Shown here: positions 56,712 through 64,000 of the stretch, in pieces
Layout of the letters: each line of letters opens with the position of its first letter
How positions within the stretch are numbered: position 1 is the first letter of the stretch
DNA from: MAG-121220-bin8 sp002700465
Lineage (GTDB): Bacteria; Bacteroidota; Bacteroidia; Flavobacteriales; Flavobacteriaceae
Assembly: GCA_943789295.1 (NCBI GenBank)
Contig: CALSTO010000001.1
Span: 744,001 to 808,000, forward strand
Length of the DNA: 64,000 nt
Reading direction: 5' to 3'
Position numbers and translations under genes: made by a program
The notes under the pieces: generated by a model
The model's input: only the letters and a program-made list of their open reading frames with translations
The model's database searches: none
What the model was told of the DNA's origin: nothing

Positions 56712-59288
56712 ATTCCTACTAGCATTAATGTTTCCAAATAAAGATCTTGTAACCATTTTTTCAAATAGGGCTAAATCTTTTTTTGGATGATTTCCGTTTT
56801 CAATGTCTTTAATTTTTCTTAATGCGTATTGTTGAATTGTAATTAATGGTAATACTATTTTTTCTCTTGTCTGAATAGAAGCTTTATTTGCTGGTTCATT
56901 TTGCATTAAATGATCGAAACCTGAAAGTCTTAAGATTAATTTTTTAGTAAGTTTATACTCATTGTAAATTAACAACCAAAACTCTCCATATTGCGGATCA
57001 CTTTTCATGTAAGCAGTTAATTTAAAGAACGATTTTGTCAAACTCATCATACTATTTGAAATTAATGTTCTGAAAAAAGGAGATCTTTTATAAAGATTTT
57101 TAACCTTAGAAAATTCTTTTTTATCACTGTAATATTTTAACGCGGTTCCTACTCCATAAAATCCAGGAACATTTTGCTTTAATTGACTCCAGCTTCCAAC
57201 AAACGGAATTGCTCTTAAAGATGAAAAATCAAATTTTGAATCCACACTACCACGTTTTGAAGGCCTACTTCCGATATTTGTTTTAGCATAATATTTTATA
57301 GTACTAACATGTTCTAAATAAGGAACAAACATAGGATGATCTTTGAAGTCTGAATAAGCTTTATAACTAATATTAGCCAGCTTATCTAGAACTAACTTAT
57401 CTTCTCTACTAGAATTGTTATTAACGTCGCTTAAAACCCTATTCTGAATTCCAGAACTTAATAATTGCTCAAGATTGTATTGGCAGGATTGAATTGTTCC
57501 AAAATTTGAACTAATAGTTTGACCTTGAACTGTTAGTTGAATTTCATCAGATTCAACAAATTCACCCATCGAAGAATAGAATTGATGTGTATTACCTCCT
57601 CCTCTAGCCGGTGGACCTCCTCTTCCATCAAAGAATATTACTTTTATACCATATTTTCTAGAAATTGAAGTAAGAGCTTCCTTGGCTTTTAAAATGCTCC
57701 AATTTGCCATTAAATAACCACCGTCTTTAGTTCCGTCTGAAAAACCTAGCATTATTGTTTGCTGATTATTTCTCTGCAACAGGTGTTTTTTATAAACAGG
57801 ATTACTGTAAACTGATTCCATTACTTTTGAAGCTACTTTTAAATCAGAAACAGTTTCAAATAAAGGAACAATATCAACAGTCGGATTGTCCCAGTCACTT
57901 AATCTAAACATTGTAAAAACTTCGAGAATGTTAAGAGCAGATTGATTATTACTAATTATATATCTATTACATGCTTTTTCCCCATTATTTAATTGGATTT
58001 CTTTCATAGCTCTTATTGAACTAAGTGTTGAAATTGACAATTCGTCATCAAAAAGATCAGGGGATATATCACCCTTGATTTTAGATAAAATCTTAATCTT
58101 TTTTTCTTCGCTTAATTTTAAATAGTTTTCTGGAAATAATTTATTTAAGTTTTTTTGAGCAATTCTAAATACTGAATTAAAGACAGTACTATGGATCCTA
58201 GAGTCTTGTCTAATATCCAGACTAGCAAAGTGATACCCAAATATCTTAACCTTGTCTATAATATCATCTAAGTCTTCAAGAAATAAAGAATTATGTTGAG
58301 TTATAAGAATACTTTTAATATCGCTTAATTCAGTTTTAAGTTCAGCTAAACTAATTTTTGGAGTTTTACTTTCATTGAAAATACTTTTATATAATCTATT
58401 TTCTATATCAACTACTTTAGATTCAACATTTTTAAAAGTCAATCTTCTTCTTAAATTCCTTATGTCTCTGTAATAATTTTTAATAACATCACTTCTTAAC
58501 TTATTTGCAGTTTTTAAAGTAATCTTAGTAGTTACAAATGGGTTTCCATCTCTATCGCCACCTGGCCAAAAACCTAAATTAATTATGTCGTTGTTAAAAT
58601 CCTTGCCATCAAAAATATTTGTTTTAATGTATTTGTAAATGTTACTGATAGAATTATAAAAAACATTCTCTAAATACCACGTTAAACTTACAGCTTCATC
58701 ATAAGGTGTTGGTTTTTTATTTTTGAAAAAAGGAGTCTTTCCTAATTGCGATAGTAAAACTTTAATTTCAGCTAAATTATTTTTTTTAACAGCACTAGTT
58801 AAATCAGTAATGATTCCTAAAACCGAACCAGGATAAAACTGAGTTGGGTGAGCAGTTAAGACTGGCCTTATTTTAAATTTAGATAGATACTTTTTAAGAT
58901 CAGATTTTTTATTTTTAGATTCAACTTCTTCTTTTAAACTACGCAAAGTTCCCCTACCATCTAAATTATTAATTTGAGAAAAAGAAGCGTCTTCAACTGC
59001 ATCAAAAAGAACTACCTGTCTTTCGATATATTGTATGAAACGAAATAACAGGGAAACCTTCTCCGAATCATCAGATCCAGTCATATAAGTATCAAAAAAA
59101 TCATTAACAATTTGTGTTGGATTATTACTTTTTTTGTAACCATCAATACATATTCTTTCAAACAAAGGAAGCATTACACCAGTTTTGGATATGCTCTCAT
59201 AAGGAAGAGTTGAAAAAATACTATTGTAAAGGTTAAATCTAGAAAGAACTTTATCGTTAAATCTTTCTTTTTTTGTTAATTCTCTCAC
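56703..59288 (-). CDS. ppc: Phosphoenolpyruvate carboxylase
   Basis: Anaplerotic PEP + bicarbonate to oxaloacetate. 861 residues. TAHPTQFYP (catalytic His, about 146), GFWPGGDRDGNPFVT, FFDGRGGPPARGGGNTH, GSRPSKRGS and the C-terminal QYALRKIKD...RSLFGNINASRNSA. 5 bases downstream of the Lrp regulator on the same strand. Confidence 0.96.
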   Translation of the reverse strand: MRELTKKERFNDKVLSRFNLYNSIFSTLPYESISKTGVMLPLFERICIDGYKKSNNPTQIVNDFFDTYMTGSDDSEKVSLLFRFIQYIERQVVLFDAVEDASFSQINNLDGRGTLRSLKEEVESKNKKSDLKKYLSKFKIRPVLTAHPTQFYPGSVLGIITDLTSAVKKNNLAEIKVLLSQLGKTPFFKNKKPTPYDEAVSLTWYLENVFYNSISNIYKYIKTNIFDGKDFNNDIINLGFWPGGDRDGNPFVTTKITLKTANKLRSDVIKNYYRDIRNLRRRLTFKNVESKVVDIENRLYKSIFNESKTPKISLAELKTELSDIKSILITQHNSLFLEDLDDIIDKVKIFGYHFASLDIRQDSRIHSTVFNSVFRIAQKNLNKLFPENYLKLSEEKKIKILSKIKGDISPDLFDDELSISTLSSIRAMKEIQLNNGEKACNRYIISNNQSALNILEVFTMFRLSDWDNPTVDIVPLFETVSDLKVASKVMESVYSNPVYKKHLLQRNNQQTIMLGFSDGTKDGGYLMANWSILKAKEALTSISRKYGIKVIFFDGRGGPPARGGGNTHQFYSSMGEFVESDEIQLTVQGQTISSNFGTIQSCQYNLEQLLSSGIQNRVLSDVNNNSSREDKLVLDKLANISYKAYSDFKDHPMFVPYLEHVSTIKYYAKTNIGSRPSKRGSVDSKFDFSSLRAIPFVGSWSQLKQNVPGFYGVGTALKYYSDKKEFSKVKNLYKRSPFFRTLISNSMMSLTKSFFKLTAYMKSDPQYGEFWLLIYNEYKLTKKLILRLSGFDHLMQNEPANKASIQTREKIVLPLITIQQYALRKIKDIENGNHPKKDLALFEKMVTRSLFGNINASRNSA

Positions 59289-59293
59289 TAATA

Positions 59294-59776
59294 TTATTGT
59301 AATTCATTAAAAATTCTGTGCATAAGTCTTTTCTTGTCATTTATACTTTCTTCTAATGATATCATGGTTTCTGTTCTAGAAACCCCTTCTACATCATCAA
59401 TCAAAAATATAATCTCTTTGGCATGATCAGTACTTTTAGCACGAACTTTACAAAAAATATTAAATTTTCCAGTAGTTATATGAGCTACAGTAACAAATGG
59501 AATCGCTTCAAGTCTTTGAAGAACAAACTTAGTTTGATGAGTTTTTTCAAGAAAAATACCAATATATGCTATAAAGGTATATCCTAATTTTTTATAATCA
59601 AGAGTAAGTGAAGATCCTTTAATAATACCTGCATCTTCCATTTTTTTAACTCTAACGTGTACGGTACCAGCGGAAATTAATAATTTTTTAGCAATATCAG
59701 TAAAAGCTGTTCTTGTATTATCAATTAGAAGATCTAATATTTGATGATCTATTTCATCAAGTTTAATTTTAGCCAT
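59294..59776 (-). CDS. Lrp/AsnC family transcriptional regulator
   Basis: 160 residues. N-terminal HTH (DEIDHQILDLLIDNTRTAF, ISAGTVHVRVKKMEDAGII) and C-terminal RAM/ligand domain (AHITTGKFNIFCKVRAKS, ETMISLEES). Likely senses an amino acid. Co-oriented with ppc at 5 bases, suggesting shared transcription; direct control of ppc is unproven. Confidence 0.93.
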   Translation of the reverse strand: MAKIKLDEIDHQILDLLIDNTRTAFTDIAKKLLISAGTVHVRVKKMEDAGIIKGSSLTLDYKKLGYTFIAYIGIFLEKTHQTKFVLQRLEAIPFVTVAHITTGKFNIFCKVRAKSTDHAKEIIFLIDDVEGVSRTETMISLEESINDKKRLMHRIFNELQ

Positions 59777-59839
59777 ATTATTGAATTTTAATTTAAAGAA
59801 ATGCGAATATATTGAATTATTTTTATATAAATCAAATAT

Positions 59840-60958
59840 TTACTGAATATTTCGTAATTTTTTGGCGATTATTATAATTTCATTTAAATCATTTTTATCA
59901 GAGATATCAAATACCTTTTTGATTGAAATAAAATCCGATAACAGATGGCCTGATAACTTTTCTAATTTTCCGAATTCACTAATTTCTGGAATAAATTCAA
60001 TTTCTTTAGAAACTAAATTCAATTTTTCTTTATATAATATTGATAAATTAACGACCTGGTTTGACAAAGATTTATTTATTTTAATGTTTTTAATAAAAAC
60101 ATCACACAAACCAGTAGAGTTTTCAGGAATTTTATAGTAATCTTTATGATTTTTTAAATTAAAACCATTAGAATATATTGATCTAATAGCATAAGTTATC
60201 GCCAGAGATGTGTAATATCTAGATATTTCTCTAGTGTAATCTTGAGAAAAATGACCCGACTCAAATAAAATTGTAGGTGTATTCAGGGATTGAAATGTGT
60301 CGCCTACGCAATTTATATTGAATTCGTCATTATATCTCCCGATGTTTTCTGGAATTAATATTTTAAGATTTTCAACTATTTCTAAAATAATTTTCATTGA
60401 TTTTACTCTGGAATCAGTTTCATTTCTATCATAATCCGAAGATGGAGATAAAAAAGACATTATGGATGAATTAAAATTTAGGGTAGAATATATTGATCTT
60501 TGACCATGAAGATTGAAACAAAAATCTGGCTTAAAATCATCGTATATCTTTTTTAGCACAAGGCTTTCAGGTTGTGATAAATCAACTGCATCTCTGTTGA
60601 GATCTATATTATTATAATTTTCTCTAGTATATTTAAAAGCACCATCCGGATTTAATATTGGTATAACCAATAAGGTTAATTTATTGAACATCTTCTGTTC
60701 ATGGTTACTATAAAATGAGATTGAATCAAAAAGTGCTTTAGTTGAGGTAGATTCATTACCATGCATCTGTGACCATATCAGTAATTTAATTTTTCCAGAA
60801 CCTATTTTAAAAAAATGAATCGGCAAATTATTAACACTGTAGCCACAAATTTCTGAAGAATATTTATAATTTAAGTGTGCAATTGAATCGTTTGTAATAT
60901 ATCTTCCAGAAATTTCTTTTTCCTTATAATTAGTATAATTATCTACTTCAATATTCAT
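59840..60958 (-). CDS. M14 family zinc carboxypeptidase
   Basis: Start at ATG 60958 (NIEVDNYTNYKEKEIS). About 372 residues. Zinc ligands HxxE in SQMHGNESTSTKA and His in CFNLHGQRSIY. Substrate Arg in IDLNRDAVDL. Catalytic Glu in ILFESGHFSQDY. No signal peptide, so a cytoplasmic amidohydrolase/peptidase (succinylglutamate-desuccinylase-like or murein peptide) is possible. Divergent from the XRE regulator with palindromic operators in between. Confidence 0.85.
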   Translation of the reverse strand: MNIEVDNYTNYKEKEISGRYITNDSIAHLNYKYSSEICGYSVNNLPIHFFKIGSGKIKLLIWSQMHGNESTSTKALFDSISFYSNHEQKMFNKLTLLVIPILNPDGAFKYTRENYNNIDLNRDAVDLSQPESLVLKKIYDDFKPDFCFNLHGQRSIYSTLNFNSSIMSFLSPSSDYDRNETDSRVKSMKIILEIVENLKILIPENIGRYNDEFNINCVGDTFQSLNTPTILFESGHFSQDYTREISRYYTSLAITYAIRSIYSNGFNLKNHKDYYKIPENSTGLCDVFIKNIKINKSLSNQVVNLSILYKEKLNLVSKEIEFIPEISEFGKLEKLSGHLLSDFISIKKVFDISDKNDLNEIIIIAKKLRNIQ

Positions 60959-60970
60959 TATTTTTTTTTC

Positions 60971-60978
60971 CAAAGTTA
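60971..60978 (-). promoter_or_regulatory. Putative -7 box (TAACTTTG) of the M14 gene
   Basis: Minus-strand TAACTTTG, 12 bases before the M14 start codon. A TTG 16 bases upstream of it falls inside palindrome 1, so binding there would cover the -33 region. Confidence 0.45.
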
Positions 60979-60991
60979 ACAATACAAACGA

Positions 60992-61003
60992 TTACAATTG
61001 TAA
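60992..61003. promoter_or_regulatory. Candidate XRE operator 1 (TTACAATTGTAA)
   Basis: Perfect 12-bp palindrome. Followed by AC, giving TTGTAAAC, which recurs in operator 2. It lies over the -33 region of the M14 promoter. Confidence 0.6.
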
Positions 61004-61044
61004 ACCTTTTTTGATAAAAAAAATTAATTAATTAACTCTAATTA

Positions 61045-61056
61045 TAACAATTGTAA
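61045..61056. promoter_or_regulatory. Candidate XRE operator 2 (TAACAATTGTAA)
   Basis: One mismatch from palindrome 1, again followed by AC. Mid-intergenic position. Confidence 0.55.
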
Positions 61057-61190
61057 ACAAAAAACTTAATAATCTTATTAAAATCCTTATTTTAAGTATT
61101 TTACAAATTTTATTTAAAGTATAACTTTAATTAAAATATTGTTTTAAAGTAAATATTTTTATATAATAATGTTATTTATTTTTTATAAAT

Positions 61191-61202
61191 TTACAATTGT
61201 AT
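61191..61202. promoter_or_regulatory. Candidate XRE operator 3 (TTACAATTGTAT)
   Basis: Near-palindrome ending 2 bases before the XRE start codon (ATG 61205). Occupancy would repress the regulator's own gene. Confidence 0.55.
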
Positions 61203-61204
61203 AC

Positions 61205-61537
61205 ATGAATGATTTTACAGAAAAATTAAAAAAAATAATACAAACAGAAGGTTTAACTGCATCAAAATTTGCTGAAAAAATTGGTGTTCAAAGATCTAGC
61301 GTTTCCCATGTATTAAGCGGAAGAAATAAACCAAGTCTTGATTTTATTTTAAAAATCAATAAATCTATTGACAATATTAGTTTGGATTGGTTGTTAGATA
61401 ATGAAAATGATGTAAATGAAACCTCTCCTACTCCAACAAAAAACATAAAAGCTGTTAAAAATCATAAAAATGAATCTATGATAGAAAAAATCATAATATT
61501 TTTTAACGATGGAACCTTTAAAATCTATAAAAATTAA
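61205..61537 (+). CDS. XRE-family HTH transcriptional regulator
   Basis: About 110 residues from ATG 61205; the earlier ATG at 61169 would place a hydrophobic non-family extension and span operator 3. HTH: FAEKIGVQRSSVSHVLSGRNKPSLDFILKI-type (about 20-50), followed by LDWLLDNEND and a short basic C-terminal tail. Likely autorepressor acting at the ACAATTGT palindromes and on the divergent M14 gene. Confidence 0.85.
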   Translation: MNDFTEKLKKIIQTEGLTASKFAEKIGVQRSSVSHVLSGRNKPSLDFILKINKSIDNISLDWLLDNENDVNETSPTPTKNIKAVKNHKNESMIEKIIIFFNDGTFKIYKN

Positions 61538-61551
61538 TAAATTTACGATTG

Positions 61552-61929
61552 ATGTACATTAGGTTTATTTTATTCTTGTTTTTTATTTTTTCATGTGATT
61601 TTCCAGAGAGAAATTGTTTAAAATTTCAAACTGGTACATTTGAATTTAAATCAATTTCAGAAAAAGGTGACACGTTGATTACCAAATTTACACGAACAAA
61701 AGATTTAGAAATTGGTTTTTTCAACGAAAAAATTGATTCTAATACAGTTAAATGGGTTTCTGATTGTGAATGTATCTACAAAAAAGTAAACCCTAAATCT
61801 ATAAGTGAAAAAAAAGCTGTTCAGATGAAAATCCTAAGTACTAATGCAAATTCATACACTTTTGAATATTCTTTTGTTGGTGACATAAAAAATAAACAAA
61901 GAGGTTTTGTTAAGAAAATTAGTGATTAA
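61552..61929 (+). CDS. Small lipoprotein of unknown function next to parC
   Basis: About 125 residues from ATG 61552 (a TTG at 61549 is the alternative). Lipoprotein signal YIRFILFLFFIFSC, then CLKFQTGTFEFKS, TDxxxxW-like NTVKWVSDCECIYK and KAVQMKILSTNANSYTFEY. I know similar small proteins beside topoisomerase IV genes in flavobacteria that carry a misleading topoisomerase label; no such domain is present. Convergent 4-base overlap with parC. Confidence 0.65.
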   Translation: MYIRFILFLFFIFSCDFPERNCLKFQTGTFEFKSISEKGDTLITKFTRTKDLEIGFFNEKIDSNTVKWVSDCECIYKKVNPKSISEKKAVQMKILSTNANSYTFEYSFVGDIKNKQRGFVKKISD

Positions 61930-64000
61930 AACTCTAATTCAGTTTGCCCTTTATCATCTATCACATCTTTACCATTAGTCTTAATCTCATCTGAATCAAC
62001 AACTAGTTCATTTATTTCTTTTTTTTCTGGGGGTGTAAACTCAAGAGGATCTAATTGATTTATATTTTTAATCTTGAATGAGCTTAATTTATTTCCAATA
62101 GCTTTAATTCCTTTTATTGAAATTAACTGATCCACAACTTTAGTTTCACTATCTCTAACACCTTTTGATGTTTTAGAAAAAATAAGCTCAACTACTGGCC
62201 TCCAATCGGTTGAAACTAATTCTAGTTGAATTTTTGAACCTTCTGGAATAAACTTTTGATCATTATTTTGATTTCCTGCTATAAATCTTTTAACAAAATA
62301 GCAATCTTTATGTCCGTTAAAATATAAAACAGAAATTGGCTTTTTAGGAATCCACTTCTCTAGAGTAATCATATCTTCAGGGAAATGCATATTCACATCA
62401 GGTTTAACAGTTTTAAGAGATCCCTTTTGCTGGATGATTATTAAATTATCGTCACTCTTAAACTCGCCTAGTAATTCACCTCTTCCATCAACGTTTAACC
62501 TTTGAATGGTTTCATCAAACCAAATTTTTCTTGGTTTTAAAGTAGATAAACCCTTTTCTTTAAACTCAATTTTATTTATTGTGTATTTAGATACAATATT
62601 ACCCTTAGATGATCTTCCCTTTATATCCAAATCTGCAAAATCTAACTCCCACTTTAATTTTTTTATAGAACCTGTTTGCCTTAAGATGACATTTACTATT
62701 TCAGCTTCTCCGTTTGGATTTGCAGAAAAATACAACATCTTAGAATCTTTATTTCCATTAGTTAAATCATACACTTTATCTCTTGTAACCCCAGTAACAC
62801 TAAACCTTTTGATATATGATGTGCCCTTTTTTCCATCTCTGTATATCATATTATAAACTGTTCTTTTATCCTTCTTTTTAAAAACAGCTACATGTTTAAT
62901 GTTTTTAGAAATAAATTTTTTAGATTCTACTTTTGTAACCATCATTTTACCGTCTTCTGTAAATGTTATGATATCATCAATATCAGAACATTCTTCGACA
63001 AACTCGTCTCTTTTAATAGAAGTACCTATAAAACCTTCTTCTCTGTTAACATACAGCTTACAGTTTTTAACAACTACTTTTTTAGCATCTACATCTGCAA
63101 AAATTCTAATTTCAGTTTTTCTCTTCTTCTCTTTACCATAGATAGTTTTGAGATTTTTAAAATAAGAAATAGCAAAATCAGTCAGATTACTTAAATTAAA
63201 AGCAATTTTATCTAATTCATCCTCAATAGCTTCAATTTTAATTTGCGCTTTATCAATATCAAATTTTGATATTCTTTTAATTTTAATATCTGTTAATCTA
63301 ACAATATCATCTTCAACAACTTCTCTTTTTAAATGTGAAGTAAAAGGTTTTAATCCATTTGAAATAGCAGAAATTACCCCCTTCCAAGTTTCGACATTTT
63401 CAATATCTCTATATATTCTATTTTCAATAAAAATTCTTTCAAGCGAAGCATAATGCCATTGATTTTCATAATCACTTTTTTTGTATTCCAACTCTAATCT
63501 TAAAAGTTCTTTAGTGTTTTCAGTAGATCTTTTCAAAATTTCTGAAACACCAATAAATAGCGGTTTATTGTCTTCAATAACACACCCTAATGGTGAAATT
63601 GATGTTTCACATGAAGTAAAAGCAAACAAACCATCAATAGTTTTGTCTGGTGAAACATTTGAAGGCAAATGAACTAAAACCTCAACGTTATTAGCTGTAT
63701 TATCTTCTATTTTTTTAATTTTAATCTTTCCATTGTCATTAGCTTTTAATATAGAATCAATTAAAGACGAAGTTGTTGTTGAAAATGGTATTTCACTAAT
63801 AACTAACGTGTTTTTATTCAATTGATTAATTTTGGCTCTTACTTTTATTCTTCCTCCTCTTAAGCCGTCATTATAATTACTTACATCCATAATACCAGAT
63901 GTTGGAAAATCAGGAAATATTGAGAATTTTTGACCTTTCAAACATTTAACAGATGAATCTATTAATTCTATAAAATTATGTGGTAGAATTTTAGTCGATA
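61926..64000 (-). CDS. parC: DNA topoisomerase IV subunit A (partial, 5' end beyond right edge)
   Basis: Type IIA topoisomerase breakage-reunion subunit that decatenates chromosomes. The frame is open to the right edge (STKILPHNFIELIDSSVKCLKG), so the catalytic Tyr lies outside. In-window parts: FPDFPTSGIMDVSNYNDGLRGGRIKVRAK, IVITEIPF-like LVISEIPFSTTTSSLID, coiled-coil gate, then a C-terminal domain of modified GyrA-type beta-propeller repeats and an acidic tail. The Bacteroidota-type CTD suggests ParC rather than GyrA. Confidence 0.88.
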   Translation of the reverse strand, partial: STKILPHNFIELIDSSVKCLKGQKFSIFPDFPTSGIMDVSNYNDGLRGGRIKVRAKINQLNKNTLVISEIPFSTTTSSLIDSILKANDNGKIKIKKIEDNTANNVEVLVHLPSNVSPDKTIDGLFAFTSCETSISPLGCVIEDNKPLFIGVSEILKRSTENTKELLRLELEYKKSDYENQWHYASLERIFIENRIYRDIENVETWKGVISAISNGLKPFTSHLKREVVEDDIVRLTDIKIKRISKFDIDKAQIKIEAIEDELDKIAFNLSNLTDFAISYFKNLKTIYGKEKKRKTEIRIFADVDAKKVVVKNCKLYVNREEGFIGTSIKRDEFVEECSDIDDIITFTEDGKMMVTKVESKKFISKNIKHVAVFKKKDKRTVYNMIYRDGKKGTSYIKRFSVTGVTRDKVYDLTNGNKDSKMLYFSANPNGEAEIVNVILRQTGSIKKLKWELDFADLDIKGRSSKGNIVSKYTINKIEFKEKGLSTLKPRKIWFDETIQRLNVDGRGELLGEFKSDDNLIIIQQKGSLKTVKPDVNMHFPEDMITLEKWIPKKPISVLYFNGHKDCYFVKRFIAGNQNNDQKFIPEGSKIQLELVSTDWRPVVELIFSKTSKGVRDSETKVVDQLISIKGIKAIGNKLSSFKIKNINQLDPLEFTPPEKKEINELVVDSDEIKTNGKDVIDDKGQTELEF

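Noticed and set aside
60137..61200. Toxin-antitoxin pair (XRE plus neighbour)
   Set aside because: Neighbour is a full-length M14 carboxypeptidase, not a small toxin, and the genes diverge.

Overview
The window looks like chromosomal DNA from a marine-type member of the Flavobacteriia (Bacteroidota). It is strongly AT-rich (near 30% G+C by eye, not computed) and lacks clear Shine-Dalgarno sequences. It carries Bacteroidota -7 boxes of the TAnnTTTG type, an LpxC-FabZ fusion, an E1 alpha/beta fusion, hisIE and hisB fusions, DUF2911 and DUF4258 proteins, and secreted proteins with Type IX secretion (T9SS) C-terminal tails. No tRNA, rRNA, CRISPR array, insertion sequence or prophage was found. 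No gene-free stretch exceeds about 250 bases.

Layout. 1-10.6 kb: an E1 2-oxoacid dehydrogenase cut by the left edge, a degenerate M1-type peptidase, a LOG-family hydrolase, UvrA and gamma-glutamyltransferase. 10.6-17.6 kb: GlmM, a lipid A-type acyltransferase, a rhomboid protease, a TlpA-like lipoprotein, D-lactate dehydrogenase and chorismate synthase. 17.7-30.2 kb: the accessory part of the window. It holds three consecutive same-strand genes joined by ATGA stop/start overlaps: a T9SS-exported protein with an HExxH motif and cadherin-like repeats, a giant FG-GAP/thrombospondin-3 protein with the same T9SS tail, and a glycine-rich two-domain surface lipoprotein. The two T9SS tails are near-identical 750-bp copies. 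Genes 1 and 3 and the end of gene 2 are broken by many single-base indels. Whether these are real decay or assembly error cannot be settled from the sequence.

30.2-40.2 kb: a DCC thiol protein, MutS2 (no Smr domain), Ung, YbjQ, a tiny membrane protein, DUF805, an eIF1-like factor, a 2OG oxygenase, alanine dehydrogenase, an anchored amidohydrolase, DUF2911, a cold-shock protein and a secreted unknown. The DCC and cold-shock genes each carry one apparent +1 indel at the 3' end. 40.2-47.3 kb: a complete hisGDCBHAFI operon behind a readable attenuator: an 18-codon leader peptide with three consecutive His codons, an intrinsic terminator and an antiterminator segment that mimics one terminator arm. 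47.3-53.6 kb: prohibitin, then a compact run fabG-sucD-efp-lpxA-lpxC/fabZ-lpxD in which the lpx genes are TAATG-coupled (lipid A and fatty acid synthesis). 53.7-64 kb: TsaE, DUF4258, proline dehydrogenase, AroB, PEP carboxylase, an Lrp regulator, an M14 carboxypeptidase diverging from an XRE regulator with three shared ACAATTGT palindromes between them, a small lipoprotein and ParC running off the right edge.

The most interesting items are the T9SS/lipoprotein locus, the his attenuator, the XRE/M14 operator array and a recurrent promoter geometry (-7 box 4-6 bases before ATG) that predicts leaderless mRNAs.
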